In this document: piece after piece, positions 23,601-33,600 of the stretch
Position numbering within the stretch: position 1 is the stretch's first letter
How the letters are laid out: the number at the start of each line of letters is the position of its first letter
Source of the DNA: Ceratothoa steindachneri
Lineage: Eukaryota; Arthropoda; Malacostraca; Isopoda; Cymothoidae
Direction: 5' to 3'
Assembly: GCA_963969495.1 (NCBI GenBank)
Contig: OZ018326.1
Span: 155,684,900-155,748,899, forward strand
DNA length: 64,000 nt
The notes under the pieces: generated by a model
The model's database searches: none
Told to the model about the DNA's origin: nothing
The model's input: the letters and a program-made list of their open reading frames with translations, nothing else
Position numbers and translations under genes: made by a program

Positions 23601-24402
23601 CGGCTTCCACGCCGTATCCCCTCTGTTTGAAGTCAGCGGGGCTCTACCAGGCGCTGCGTCTGTCTTCACGGCCGAGCTGGTGGCAATACACCACTCGGTA
23701 CGGGAGATTACGCGACGTGCCCGGTTCGGAGTCTGGATTGTGATTTATAGCGACTCACAAAGCGCCCTGAGTGCTCTCGGGGCATTGGAATCTCCGCATC
23801 CCCTGGTTCGCGAAATCCGTGACGCCACGGTTTTGGCGAGCCGGGCAGATGTCGAGATTATCTTCTGCTGGGTTCCTGGACATGTAGGAATTGCGGGGAA
23901 TGAGCGCGCCGATGAGGGCGCCAAAGAGTCCGCGAGGACTCTGCGACCGGACCAGCGTTTCGCTCTTCCTCACACCGACTACATGGCAGGAATACGGGCA
24001 GCTCTTCGGACTGCTTGGCAAAGAAGATGGGAGACGGTCGAGGGGAACTTAAAGTTGCGTGCCATTGCGCCGCGACTGTTCCCATGGACCTATCCCCCAA
24101 TGCCGCGGCGGCTTCAGGTTGCTTTCTGTCGTCTTCGAATCGGACACACTCGTGTGACGCATCGTTACTTGGTGGAGCGCTCGCATGTGCCCTATTGCAA
24201 CGACTGCGTCGTCCCCCAGAATGTTCGGCATATTCTTGTCGAATGTCCCAGTCTGGGTGATCTTCGCGCACGATACCTGTCTCGGTACCGGGATGGGCGG
24301 GGTCGCTACCGCCTGTCCCTTGTACTCGGGACGAGTGCGTGCACCATGACTGGTGGACTTATTGACTTTTTGGGGGAGGCCGGCCTTCTCCCCTTTATTT
24401 AA
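20542..24402 (+). CDS. Retrotransposon ORF2: endonuclease, reverse transcriptase, RNase H
   Basis: The frame opens after a stop at 20539 and runs to 24402. There is no ATG before the endonuclease domain, so translation probably depends on frameshifting or reinitiation from ORF1. Residues are numbered from the codon at 20572. The AP-like endonuclease (39-250) has N44, E71, D167/N169 and S241-D242-H243. The reverse transcriptase (about 470-800) has FRPISL, FFDLEKAYD near 614, GVPQGSVLS and YVDD at 701-704. RNase H (about 998-1120) keeps the catalytic set D1002, E1035, D1061 and D1114. A C-terminal zinc motif is C1209-C1212-H1220-C1225 (CX2CX7HX4C). No stop or frameshift interrupts it. It would perform target-primed reverse transcription. 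Confidence 0.95.
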   Translation, partial: VLEGDSAFSALSGQQRPGFCPREAYGHSREGLQFEEGPRVSSELGLEGIFLQWNCRGLRANWEELRRLASSRSPLAIFLQETMLGACPLPALPGYKGLATQPPRDGRAGGCAVYTRHDVSVLPFSLDTSFQAVAVQLHLDRRYTIISAYIPPSADFDAGDFRRVVARLPRPYLLLGDLNGRHPLWGDYTINPRGQVLADLIEELEMGVLNVDEFTHHCPRTASFSCLDLSLCSSDAQPDFDWGVVDDLHGSDHFPIQISFSGQLPPERPPRWCLARARWPAFQEMTEFSISVKEFRSVDEAVEFFSGNLIAVGLTTIPRTSGRFARRPLPWWSAECETALKQKRYAYMRYKRRPNDFTVAEFRRARARFRYISKHARRSSWRAYVSSLNGKTPLAEVWKRVKRIRGKFSQDPPPVLQENGTAISDPASVAESLATAFSAFSSRDAAPPAFNARRDVAEGRRLDFTSRGGEPFNDKFTVSELRSALASCADTAHGPDDVPYAMLRHLGERGMAFLLDLFNRIWVEGLLPDSWRIATVLAFRKPGRDHSTPTGFRPISLTSCVCKLMEKLVNVRLAYFLDSGGHLSSAQCGFRKFHSTSDALLRLENAVCEAFLRRQHYATVFFDLEKAYDTAWRYGIMETLHTMGARGRLPMFISEFLRDRRFRVRVGGALSGLKEQEEGVPQGSVLSVTLFALSINGITSVLPEDVLATLYVDDLSISFGAAQMPTLERRLQQALNRVSCYAKAHRFRFSLAKTKVVHFCRHPRLHPDPDLFLNGVRLDVVESHRFLGLVFDRRLTWEAHIRSLRVSCTRAMDILRSVTFSAWGADRATALLFYRSFVRSKLDYGCEFYASAAERLLRKVDSIHHTGLRLATGAFRTSPIESLLVDAGEMPLALRRVQCITRLYARARRLPQSPTALTASAADLDGAYAAERRQSYPKPFGFRARKLLREVDIALGPVAPLVLPRTPPWRVPHLAICRHASAPKACTAPGVLRSIFLEHTSCHAGTVPVYTDGSKSQEGFGFHAVSPLFEVSGALPGAASVFTAELVAIHHSVREITRRARFGVWIVIYSDSQSALSALGALESPHPLVREIRDATVLASRADVEIIFCWVPGHVGIAGNERADEGAKESARTLRPDQRFALPHTDYMAGIRAALRTAWQRRWETVEGNLKLRAIAPRLFPWTYPPMPRRLQVAFCRLRIGHTRVTHRYLVERSHVPYCNDCVVPQNVRHILVECPSLGDLRARYLSRYRDGRGRYRLSLVLGTSACTMTGGLIDFLGEAGLLPFI

Positions 24403-24551
24403 GGTTCCTTTTTTTGTTATTGTTTTGTTTTAGATTGCACTCTCCTGCACCGGGGTGAGGGGGACCTCCCCCCGCTGCCGGAGATTGCTTCGATTGTTAA
24501 GTTTTTCAAATTTATATTGATTGTTAAGTTTTCATATTTTAACTTTAAAGT

Positions 24552-24620
24552 AGCCTAATTCTAGGCTGTCGTGTTTTTCGGCGACTTATGCCCAAGTGGG
24601 TAGTTGCCAGATGGGCTCTA
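24552..24620 (+). other. Retrotransposon 3' UTR double hairpin
   Basis: Hairpin 1 is AGCCTA-ATTC-TAGGCT (24552-24567). Hairpin 2 pairs GGCGACT (24580-24586) with AGTTGCC (24602-24608), one pair being G-U. Both precede the poly-A tail. Diverged copies at 5357-5425, 44755-44785 and 49382-49448 keep the second stem; the copies at 5357 and 49382 also keep the first. This is a plausible recognition structure for the element's reverse transcriptase. Confidence 0.7.
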
Positions 24621-24641
24621 TAAAAAAAAAAAAAAAAAAAA

Positions 24642-24817
24642 AATTATGGCGATCGTACCATAAATAAGGTAATCGCACCATAAGTAAGACGATCGCACCA
24701 TAAGTAAGACGATCGCATCGTAAGAAAAGCGATTGCACCGTAAGTAAGGTGATTGCACCATAAGTAAGAAGATCGCACCGTAAGTAAGGCGATCGCACCT
24801 TAATTAAGGCAGGAGCC
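24642..24817. repeat. 20-bp minisatellite, right arm (with TSD copy at 24642-24655)
   Basis: After the poly-A tail the array resumes with the target-site duplication and about eight units of the GCGATCGCACCATAAGTAAG type, ending near 24817. Sequence type matches the last units left of the insertion at 17300. Confidence 0.92.
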
Positions 24818-25000
24818 GCACGACCTTCCGGCCTGAGTGCAAATTAGTGAGGCCCCGTCAAAGAGTTGACTTCAACTCTCTAACGGGACTGGTAGGAAAT
24901 TGTTGTGCTTCTTCCCCATTCCCTCCCAGCATTCCTTTTCTTCTACGACTCTCCCCTCAACCCTCTGTTTAAGCTTAGGGACCTGAACAGCTCTCTCATG
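24818..25000. other. Unassigned GC-richer sequence
   Basis: No gene recognised. A short inverted repeat, AGAGTTGACTTCAACTCT, lies near 24859. Confidence 0.4.
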
Positions 25001-27770
25001 ATGTGTCAGAAGAGAGGTTTTGGAACCTCTTTCAACGGCGCCCTTTAAGGTCTGCAGTTGGCAAGAGACCAGGATATGAGGTGTCCTTGGCGTTGGAGGA
25101 CGATTAATGGGAAGATCGGTTTTGCCTCATTAACCCATTACTTGCCGCAGATGGTCTGACCATCTGCGGCCACTCCTGAGTCCATACATGCTTTGGCAAG
25201 AAGCATGCTCAGCAGGCAAGGCTCTGTTTTTTTAACTCTAGCCCCACTTAATTGTGGTAACGTTGGCGGGCCCTACAGCCTACAGCATAGGCGGGAGCAG
25301 CCGAAAGTAGAATATAGCTCACCAGCCTCTTCTTCTATTGGTCACAAGCTTGGGTATTTTCGTGTGTTGGTAAATTTTGTTAATATTTCAGGAAACGTAC
25401 CAGACAGCATGACTCAAACTTGATGTTGTGGTTAAAGAGGTAAACCACGACAGCATCACTCTGACCGGTGGAGGTGATCCCCTCCTACTTTTTTTCTGCG
25501 GCAAAGGGGCCGCCCTCGAGCAGCTCCATCTCTGAAGAGGAGGTATCCTCTGGCGGGAGCTGCTCAAAAGAGCGAATCCCATTAGAGTGAAAGGGCCGGT
25601 GGCTCCCGTCGCGCCCTCCTACCTTTAGTTGACCAATGTGTCCTCAACTAATTGGTGACCGGCGTAACTAACACCATTTTTTTCCCAACGGAGGTCAACT
25701 TGCCGGCCCCAATGGCCTTTTTTAAAGGCCATATACCTGCAGAGTTCCGGGTTGGGATCCATGACACGTTGGAGGGGTCTGACCATCTGCGGCCACTCCT
25801 GAGCTGGAAATGACCCCGAGAAGCCCCCATCCCAGATAGCAGGGTCTTTCAAAGGGGCGGACAAAACTCGGTGAGAGACCACCCCGAGCCAATGTTCGTC
25901 CCTATGCAAGATACTTCTGGAAGCAACATGTCTGAGGCTGGTCTGTCTGACTAGGGGCCTTTTCCAGGGGCGGACAGAGGAAGGCTCACTGTCTGCCTCT
26001 CTCTTAAAAAGATGAAGAAAAATGCAAGAAAAATAAGAAGACTAGGGGCTCCTTTCACTCTGCAGGTAAGGAAACTCACGGGTCCGCTGCCGTTTCAGAA
26101 GGTCACCAGGCCACGAAAGGCACTTCAGGCTCCGAAAAGCCCTCGGTCGGGGAGACCCACACCAATAAGAAGGCGACGAAAGTTGAATATAAGGCGAGTG
26201 GAGGCTCGATGGCGACGAGGCACCTCATTGACAGGTTGCCTAGCGTCTTTGAGCTCACCGGCTTCAACGTTTTCTCATTGTTCACTCTATTAATGGCAAC
26301 ATGTTGTCCAAAGGACACATGCCCTATCAGAGTCAGACATTAGTTAAGATTCTGGGTAGAGAACCAAATGTCTCCCGTTTCTCGGACGCGAAACTTTTGG
26401 TAAACGTGACGGACGCTGTTCAGACGACCATGCTGAATGCTCTTCGCTCCCTCGATGCCTCGCCTGTGCAATTGATACAGCACTCCTCTATCAATAATTT
26501 TTTGGTGTGGTTTATAGGGAGGAGCTCGTGGTCTACTCCTTAGAAAATAGCACTGGAGAGTTGGCCAACCAAGGAGCGGTCATGGTCGAGCTGGAAGGGA
26601 GAGGGGTGGTGCGTACCAGTTCGTATCACTATCGCGTCAAAGCATTGGTGCCACTGCCGCCGAAGTTTTAATAAAACAACCGCTTCGTGCATACACCTCG
26701 AACCTGCAGAGGTATCCAGTCGGTTTAACTCGAAATCTGCGCAAACTCAAATACATTGCATTCTAAATCTGTATTGAGCAGTGCCAAGTGTGTGAATTGT
26801 GGCAAAGTTAGGAATTGTTCCTCTCGCTCCTTGTGTGATCTGAGACATCCCATGCCTTAAGGTTAAGCAGGCACTCTCTGCTCCTGGCTCCTCCAGGCCT
26901 ACGAGCATAGTCGCTTCCGCACCCATTAGCAACTCTTCTGCGGGTTCTACCTTTCCCTTCTATCGCTCTCCTGGTAGAGTTGGCTGCACAAAGGGTTACA
27001 CTCAGCCTTAGTTAAAAGGAGGGCTATACCCCCCTCGCCCCGTATAACAGTTTCCAGCATGCAAAATGGCCGCGCACCTCGTTAGACTCACGTGAGGCAA
27101 ACCCCCAAAAGGTGGTCGTTAAACCATCGAAAGGAAAACGGCACCAAAAAAAAAGCTTTGGCTCCAATCTAAAGTTGAGTCGGGCGGCTCGTTTGGACAT
27201 GGGACTCTCCAAACGAGGGACCCCCATCTCCGAAGCCTCCTCGCCCGCCAGAGGTTTCTAGGCGGGGGGAGAAAAAGACTTGGCAGCGGAATCTATAATG
27301 ATCCCTTTCTCCACATTCTCTTGCCGGGATACTGATCCGCCAGCATTTAATCCACGTCGTGATGTCACTGAAGGCCGCCGTATGGACTTTACCTCCAGAG
27401 GGAGAGAACCCTTCAACGACAAGTTTACGTTGAATGAGTTGCGTTCCGCTCTCGCTTCATGCGATGATACTGCCCCGGGGGAGACGAGGTCTTGTCTGCT
27501 ATGCTTTGACACCGAAGTGAGTGTGGCGTTTCTTTTTTGCTCGAATTGTTCAGCAGGACCTGGACAGAGGCTATTCTCCCAGACTCCTGACCTCGATCGC
27601 TTTTTGCAAAACAGAGAAGCATCACTCTACCCAGGCTGATTTCTGCCCAATTTCTCTAACCTCCTGCGTGTGCAAGTTGATAGAGAAATCGGTAAATGTT
27701 AGATTAGCCTTCTTCCTCGATAGCGGAGGCCACCTGCCTTCTACCCAGTACGGCTTAAAAAGTAATAAAA
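25000..27770 (+). mobile_element. Decayed, 3'-truncated I-superfamily retrotransposon copy
   Basis: ORF1-related sequence runs from about 25480 to 27260 (for example the frame at 26301-26543 with REPNVSRFSDAKLL) and lacks intact zinc knuckles. After an internal deletion it continues into the pre-RT and RT finger region of ORF2 (27280-27760, with FNDKFTLNELRSALASC and FCPISLTSCVCKL). The copy breaks off at about 27770 within the segment matching QCGFRK of the intact element, so no RT active site, RNase H or 3' end is present. Multiple stops and frameshifts occur. The 5' boundary is uncertain. Confidence 0.85.
25144..25170. repeat. Perfect 13-bp inverted repeat (hairpin)
   Basis: GCCGCAGATGGTC, one T, then GACCATCTGCGGC. 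The right half and its flank (about 28 bp, ending CACTCCTGAG) recur directly at about 25777-25804. Confidence 0.85.
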
Positions 27771-27822
27771 ATAAACCTTGAGAAAAATTGGGGGAAGGGA
27801 AGGGGCACGAGAGATTTGGTCG

Positions 27823-29888
27823 GTTTAGAGCAAGGGTCGGCAAACTTTTTCTGACTAAAGGCCAAGGCTCATGTCTGTGGACGGATGGCGGGCCAACATC
27901 TATCACCATAGTAAATATAAGTAATAATAATGCATACCAAAATTGGTCTTACATTTATACATTCAAGCAATAATATCTACTGAACATAACTGTTAGAGAC
28001 ACTAGTATTGAACCTACCCTCATTTCTCGCTTTCTCTGTTTGTGTCTGACAACAGTTAGTGTAACACTTGTTTTTCGCTCGACACACTAAATGCCGGGGG
28101 ACTCCAAAATGACAGAACCCATAAATTTTTATTAAATCCTACAAAGGTCCAGCAAATTTTATGAAATTTGCCTAACTTAAACTTCAGTATGTGCACGATC
28201 ATTTCTCAAAGTTTCATTTATCTACGTCGCTTTACATAAAAGTCATGTTCTTTCCAAAATATTATCCAAATGGGCTCCGCGGCGTTAGGGGCAAACTTGC
28301 ATACGTCGCGCAAAATTGTCAATTACTCGAACACATTCCTCTTTTGAGATTTCCCTGATTTTTGCTGTGATTGTTGCCTTCAGTTCATCAATCGTTTGAG
28401 GGTTGTTCTGGTACATATTATCCTTGAGATACCCCCACAGATAAAAATCTAGGGGGTTCAAGTCCGGTGTATGCGGTGCCCACTCAACGTCACACTTCCT
28501 TCTGATCAATCTCTCCTGAAATCGCTCTCTCAGCCAGGCTAGGGAGTCATTTGATGTGTGGGGGTGGCCCTATCTTGCTCGAACCACTATTCATCTCGAT
28601 CTATCCCCCTGCGTCATCCCAGTGATGCCCCAAACTTTCTCAGTACTGCCACATAGCACTCCGTATTCACCGTTTGAAGACTCTCATTTTGGTCTTCGAA
28701 CCAATATGGGCTGATGATACCATTTTTTAGAGATTGCTACCCATGCTGTGCACTTTGTTGAGTGTAACGCTTCTGTAACACATCCCCCGGTGCAGCTGTA
28801 CCCCGATAAACATTATTTTTGCTGTTTACATGTCCTGACCGCAGAAAGTGCGCTTCGTCAGAGAACTAAATATAATTCAAGAAGTCTGGATTATCTTCGA
28901 TTGTGTCACAAAACCATTTACTCGTACCATTCACACATGGTTACGCGTTTTTTCATATCCATCTCCGAGGTTTTTGCTTTACTTGAATCTGGTAAGAATA
29001 CAAATCAAGATCTGATTTAAGAACACGCCTCAGAGACTTTCGAGAGATTCCCAGTTCGTGACTGCGTCGTCGAAGTGATTTTTTTGGGCTCCACCCTACT
29101 GAGTCCTGTACAACATCAATGTTCCTTTCTGTCCTAGCACTCACCCTCCAACCAGAATAAGTGTCCCTCAGACCTTTAGAATTAAGATTTTGCATAGTCT
29201 CATACTCTCTGTACTTCTGAACCCAGTCAAATATTCTGTTTTTTGATGGAGCATGGCGACACCGAAACTTTCTCCGAAAATTTACTTGCACTAAAGTGTA
29301 TGATTTGTTGGCGAAATAGGCCTCCACGCAAAAATGTCTTTTCCTTGGTTGACTAAGACATGTTGGGGAAGAAAAGTGTTCCAATATTTCATCCACAAAG
29401 TCGACTTGTATACCCTGAAAAAGGAAAGAAGAAAAATTAACAGTTTTATTCAAAGATTTGTGGGTTCTGTTTTTTAGGGTCACCCGAGGTGACAGGCATA
29501 AAGAGGCCAGATGCAAGCTGTCATCAAAATGATAATCAGTCTGTCAGTTTCTTAACTTACTCTTCGTCTATTACATTTTGAGGATAGTTTTTGCACTTCC
29601 AAACATACCTAAAGATACGCCTGTTGCTTTAAATAGTAATCTTAATATATCACTTCACTGCATCTCAATCAGTTCCATTTGAACATTTCCAGTGGCAATC
29701 TCTATGTCTACTTCAAATGAAGTGGCAAACAGCCTGAAATTACCTATTTATGAGCGAATGTCAGCGAAAATGGAAGACAACTCAGTTTCAAGTCACTATC
29801 ATAAATGTGTTGGTGTCTGTCGTGGTTTAGTGTCGAAAGTGGGTCAGATCCGGCCCAGGGCCGTAGGTTGCCAACCTCCGGTTTAGAG
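27823..29888. mobile_element. hAT-type DNA transposon with 8-bp TSD, carrying a nested transposase pseudogene
   Basis: The 8-bp direct repeat GTTTAGAG occurs at 27823-27830 and 29881-29888. Just inside are terminal inverted repeats: CAAGGGTCGGCAAACT (27831-27846) and, on the minus strand, CGGAGGTTGGCAACCT (29880-29865), 11 of 16 identical. An 8-bp duplication and CAGGGGTCGGCAAAC-like ends are hallmarks of hAT elements. No hAT transposase is visible. The middle (28250-29516) is a Tc1/mariner-type transposase pseudogene, so a second element probably inserted into this non-autonomous hAT. Confidence 0.85.
28255..29516 (-). pseudogene. Tc1/mariner-superfamily transposase pseudogene
   Basis: On the minus strand, 29516-28953 encodes an N-terminal HTH region with RHAPSKNRIFDWVQKYREYE and SPKKSLRRRSHELGISRKSL, the arrangement of arthropod transposases with a DUF4817-like DNA-binding domain. 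The catalytic half follows in pieces: PYWFEDQNE near 28710, WFEQDRATPT near 28580, then APHTPDLNPLDFYLWGYLKD (about 28470-28410) and a C-terminal tail ending near 28255. Frameshifts and stops between 28950 and 28500 inactivate it. A possible splice acceptor (CTTTTTCAG) lies near 29417 on the minus strand. Confidence 0.85.
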
Positions 29889-30109
29889 GCACAAGGTTGG
29901 CACGTCTACACTGGTCAAGGTCATTCGATAGCCTGACCACCATCCAGCTAGCAAGCAACTCTTTGCGTGCCCTATTATCGGGCTACCCGTTCCGCGTCAT
30001 TGAGTGTGGATATGAAACCCCTTAGGGCAGGTTCCTGGACTAAAAAAGTGGTGTTGTGTATGGATGAATAAGGAAGGAAGTAACAGATATGTTATGATCG
30101 GCTATGTGT
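29889..30109. other. No gene recognised
   Basis: Short unassigned stretch between the hAT element and the tRNA-like sequence. Confidence 0.4.
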
Positions 30110-30205
30110 GATGACGTAAGTGGACGACCCTGTTTTTGCGTATGCCCATACTTGGCGTACCGCCTCTGGCGGCTTTTCCTGAGAGCGCCGAATTTTTATG
30201 TGTCC

Positions 30206-30277
30206 ACTCTCATTGGGAATCGAACCCAGTTCTCAGGTGTAGAAACCACATGCCTCATCTATCAGGCTACCGAGAGT
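30206..30277 (-). ncRNA. tRNA-like sequence (tRNA-derived SINE head or tRNA pseudogene)
   Basis: On the minus strand this 72-nt segment folds as a cloverleaf. A 7-bp acceptor stem (ACTCTCG with TGAGAGT, one G-U), a D stem GCCT/AGGC, and a T arm with a perfect B box GGTTCGATTCC are present. The anticodon stem is poor, leaving a tentative TTC anticodon. An A-box-like TAGCCTGATAGATGAGGC is present. No CCA follows; the adjacent 30110-30205 could be the SINE body. The weak anticodon stem favours a SINE or pseudogene over a functional tRNA. Confidence 0.6.
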
Positions 30278-32082
30278 TCCAATTTGCAAGTCATATTTGG
30301 TAAGTTTGTTTTTTTGTGCAGCAAGGTGGGGTGGGGTAAAGGAAAATACTGACCTGAAATATCACTAAAGTTTTCCAATAATTTTTTGGGAAAAGTTCTG
30401 AGCCTCTTATATCTGCATGTGCGTTTATACGAACACATACACACGCGTACACCACATAGGCGCTCATTAACTGACAAATTTCACGCGTTAAAATTCAAAC
30501 GCGTATATTTTCCACTCAAGCTTTCAAATCTGGCGCAAATTCCAATTTAGGCGCAACCACGGCCCATTTCTGTGAATGGGCAGATAACATCTCTTGGATA
30601 TTGGACCCTCGCGGCCTGAATGCATTAAATCTTACCGTGTTGACGATGTATGGGTGAGAAAATAGTGTAAAGTTACCTGTACAGGATGGGTTAATACCTC
30701 CACCAACAGTTTGGCGGAGGTTTTGTGATTACCCGTGAATGGTTGTCTGTCTGTCTGTGTACAAGCTACCTCAAAAAGCTTATTAGTGGATTTTGATTTA
30801 ATTTTTTGGAGAGATAGGCTTTGGACCAGGGATGAGTTGATTAGATTTCGGGGTGCATCTAGGTCACTTTTTCACTTCTTTTAATATATCGAGACTTGGC
30901 ATTTTATGATATTTTTGCCATTATAAAAAAATACTGGGTAATTCAAACTGAAATTAGCCAGGGATTGACAACCTATAACGATCTATCAAAGTCCACTATT
31001 TTATCCGGATTTATATCAAAATATACACAATTTGGAAGAACAGTTTTAGCGACACGCATTACAGAAAATAGAGAGTGGTAAACGCATAGTGCTGCCACCA
31101 ATGTGTAGCAAAGTTAATATAAATTTCGATTGCCTCAAACAGATTTTGTCTATCTGTTAAAGGTAATATGTAGATGAATACGAAATCCAGATCTGCCATT
31201 AAAGAAAAATAAATCTGTTTTTACCTGCGCCAGGTCTAGGCGTCGCTTTTTTCTCAAAAAGATTAAAGTTCAATTGTACCCATTTAGAGCCATGAAATGG
31301 CCCATATGACCATGGGACATATGGTTATTCACCCTGGAGATTTCAAATCCGCCATCGGATTGGGCGCTGGGTGGTGCATCTAGTGGCAGGATCCTCATTT
31401 AACCATTCAAAGACACTTTTAAGTGATTTGAACCATGGGAAACCATCAATGCAATAACCATTTATCATCTTATCACAAAACGCCGCAGTTCATTAGATGG
31501 ACTTTCCCTCTTGTTTGATCATTCCCAAGCTACTAAAGATAGACACATGTTTCATATGGCAATGGATATGTTTCTAGAAAGAAAGAATTATATGGTGTTA
31601 CTTAATTTGCCATCGAGTTAATCCAGAGGAAAATCCGGTTCATTCCGCCATTTCGGAAAATCCTAATTTTCTTTAACTCACGAACTACTAATGATAAACA
31701 TGATCCCAAATATTACGGATAGGTTTCCAGGGTCGAGGAATTAGGAGATACCACTTAATTTCTGTGAGAGGCAAACGTGAAACATGTTATGAACAAACAT
31801 ATTAGAACTCTGTAATATTACAGAACTTTTGGTTTAAATGTTTAGAAGTTTGAATTTAAGGTGAGTTTATTCAAAATTAAATGTTTTTTTTGTATGGATT
31901 CTTGTTTTTTAGTCGCGTGGAAGCGACTCAATAGGTTACTATGTCGCTTCGTAGGTCGGTCGGTGGGATGGTAACCCTTTTACTTTTTAATGAGTTATTT
32001 TGGCAATAACATTATTAGTATTCAGTTGATTCTAATGAAATTTTAAACCCCTATGTTGTTTTACATTCCCCTTCGAATAAGA
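30278..32082. other. No gene; possible dispersed repeat near 30700-30900
   Basis: A CCTCCACC...GGCGGAGG foldback (about 30700-30721) is followed by a GTCTGTCTGTCTGT run and AAGCTTATTAGTGGATTTTG. This arrangement is common in dispersed repeats of aquatic invertebrates. No coding signal was seen in the rest. Confidence 0.35.
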
Positions 32083-33000
32083 ACATAAGAACATAAGAAA
32101 AGAAGGAGACTGCAAAAGACCATTCATGGCCTACACTTGGCAGCTCCTGTTCCAGTCAACACACAAAAGATTTCTTACCAGAGAAAAGTCATCAACATTG
32201 TCACCCTTTAAAGGAGTTCGTCAGATCTAATCTACAATATACATAAAATGCATCCAGAGGATTATGTCCATTCATGCAACCGCAAAATAATCTCCCCACT
32301 CCTTAGAAAAATATATACATATGTACATAAAAAAGTCAGTCCCATCTAGCAGCTTCATTCATATATTTATCTAATCTATTCTTAAAACTACCCAGAGAGG
32401 AGGCTTCTATCACATGTCTAGTGAGCCTATTCCATTCATCTACCACACGATTTGTAAACCAATTCCTCCCAATCTCCTTCCTAAACCTATACTTATCAAG
32501 CTTAAACCCATTGCTACGTGTCCTGTCATGTTCACTAAGTATAAGAACCTTACCCAGATCCCCTTTATTATATCCTTTTACCCATTTGAAGACTTCAATC
32601 AATTCCCCTCTGACTCTTCTCCTTTCCAATGTATGTAGATTTAGTTTTCTGAGCCTTTCACCATAAGGTAAGTTCCTTAGCCCACCAATCATCTTTGTCA
32701 TCCTTCTCTGCACAGACTCAAGCAAATCAATATCCTTCCTATAATATGGTGACCAAAATTGTACTGCATAGTCTAGATGAGGCCTAACTAGCGCCAGATA
32801 CAGTTTTAGAATGACTTCAGCACTCTTATTGCTTACACTCCTCCTAATGAATCCCAATATCCTATTAGCTTTATTCTTAGCATTTAGGCATTGCTTTCTA
32901 GGACGAAGGTCTGAACTTACCAAAATACCCAAGTCCCTCTCACAATCGGTCCTCCCTAAATTTCTCCCATTTAATTTATAATTTTTAATTTTAATTTATA
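32083..33000 (-). mobile_element. CR1-like non-LTR retrotransposon, 5'-truncated
   Basis: On the minus strand, 32932-32336 is one open frame of 198 residues matching the C-terminal end of CR1/L2-type reverse transcriptases (KANRILGFIRRS, LVRPHLDYAVQFWSPYYRKD, LESVQRRMTKMIGG). Catalytic palm and endonuclease are missing. The 3' UTR (32335-32083) ends in tandem TTCTTATG units, the short terminal repeats characteristic of CR1-type elements. The open frame and clean tail suggest a fairly recent truncated insertion. Confidence 0.88.
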
Positions 33001-33600
33001 ATTTTCAAGGTCTTCTCAAGGTTAGTCCTGAAATTATTAAAAGAAAACTAACTATTGGTCGGATTGCCCCACTTGTTGAAGGTTTTGAAGGTCGTAAGGT
33101 CATAAGTCAGATTAATTGAGAGCTCGCGACTTAAGTCTGTTGACCTTGTTTATGTGAATGTTCATAATTTATGCGAATGAACATTTAATGGTTGTTTTTG
33201 CAGTCATGTCTGATGCGTCTTTGATGAGGACTATTATAAGATTTCGCCTTGGCTCCGTCCGGGAATTATTTAAGGATTTTTCAAGTTTTAATGACAACGG
33301 CGTTGATGGGGGGTATGCGCCCCCTCAGTGCTTTCTAGTTCAATCATACCCTGGCTCTTTTAAGGCCGCAAGCGAATGGAAAATGTAACATAGGCCACCA
33401 TAATGCACTCATCGTCAGTAGGTTTACATGCCCACTCGGTCCATCCGTTGGCGGGGGGTGGCGCGCTATCATAATTATGTAGATTATAAATATTCTGGCG
33501 AGTTGCCTCCTTTTCCCTCGGTCCCGAGGTCCTAAATTACTCCTCCTTAGAATAGTCGGGTTTAGCACCTTTCACACATTATATTTATATATAATATAAT
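33001..33600. other. No gene recognised
   Basis: Unassigned sequence between two CR1-like remnants, with no coding signal. Confidence 0.4.

Larger units (their letters stand above)
17356..24641 (+). mobile_element. Full-length I-superfamily non-LTR retrotransposon
   Basis: This is a 7.3-kb element inserted in a 20-bp minisatellite. In order it has a 5' UTR of two 334-338 bp tandem monomers, ORF1 (18227-20674), ORF2 (20542-24402), a 240-bp 3' UTR with two hairpins, and a poly-A tail (about 24622-24641). A 14-bp target-site duplication flanks it. ORF2 carries an AP-type endonuclease, reverse transcriptase and RNase H, the arrangement of the I superfamily. Both ORFs are open and their catalytic motifs intact, and the element is much more GC-rich than its AT-rich surroundings. 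It looks young and potentially active, unlike the seven decayed relatives in the window. The exact clade within the superfamily was not determined. Confidence 0.95.

Noticed and set aside
23085..24271. Minus-strand frames under ORF2
   Set aside because: They are shadows of the intact reverse transcriptase/RNase H frame.
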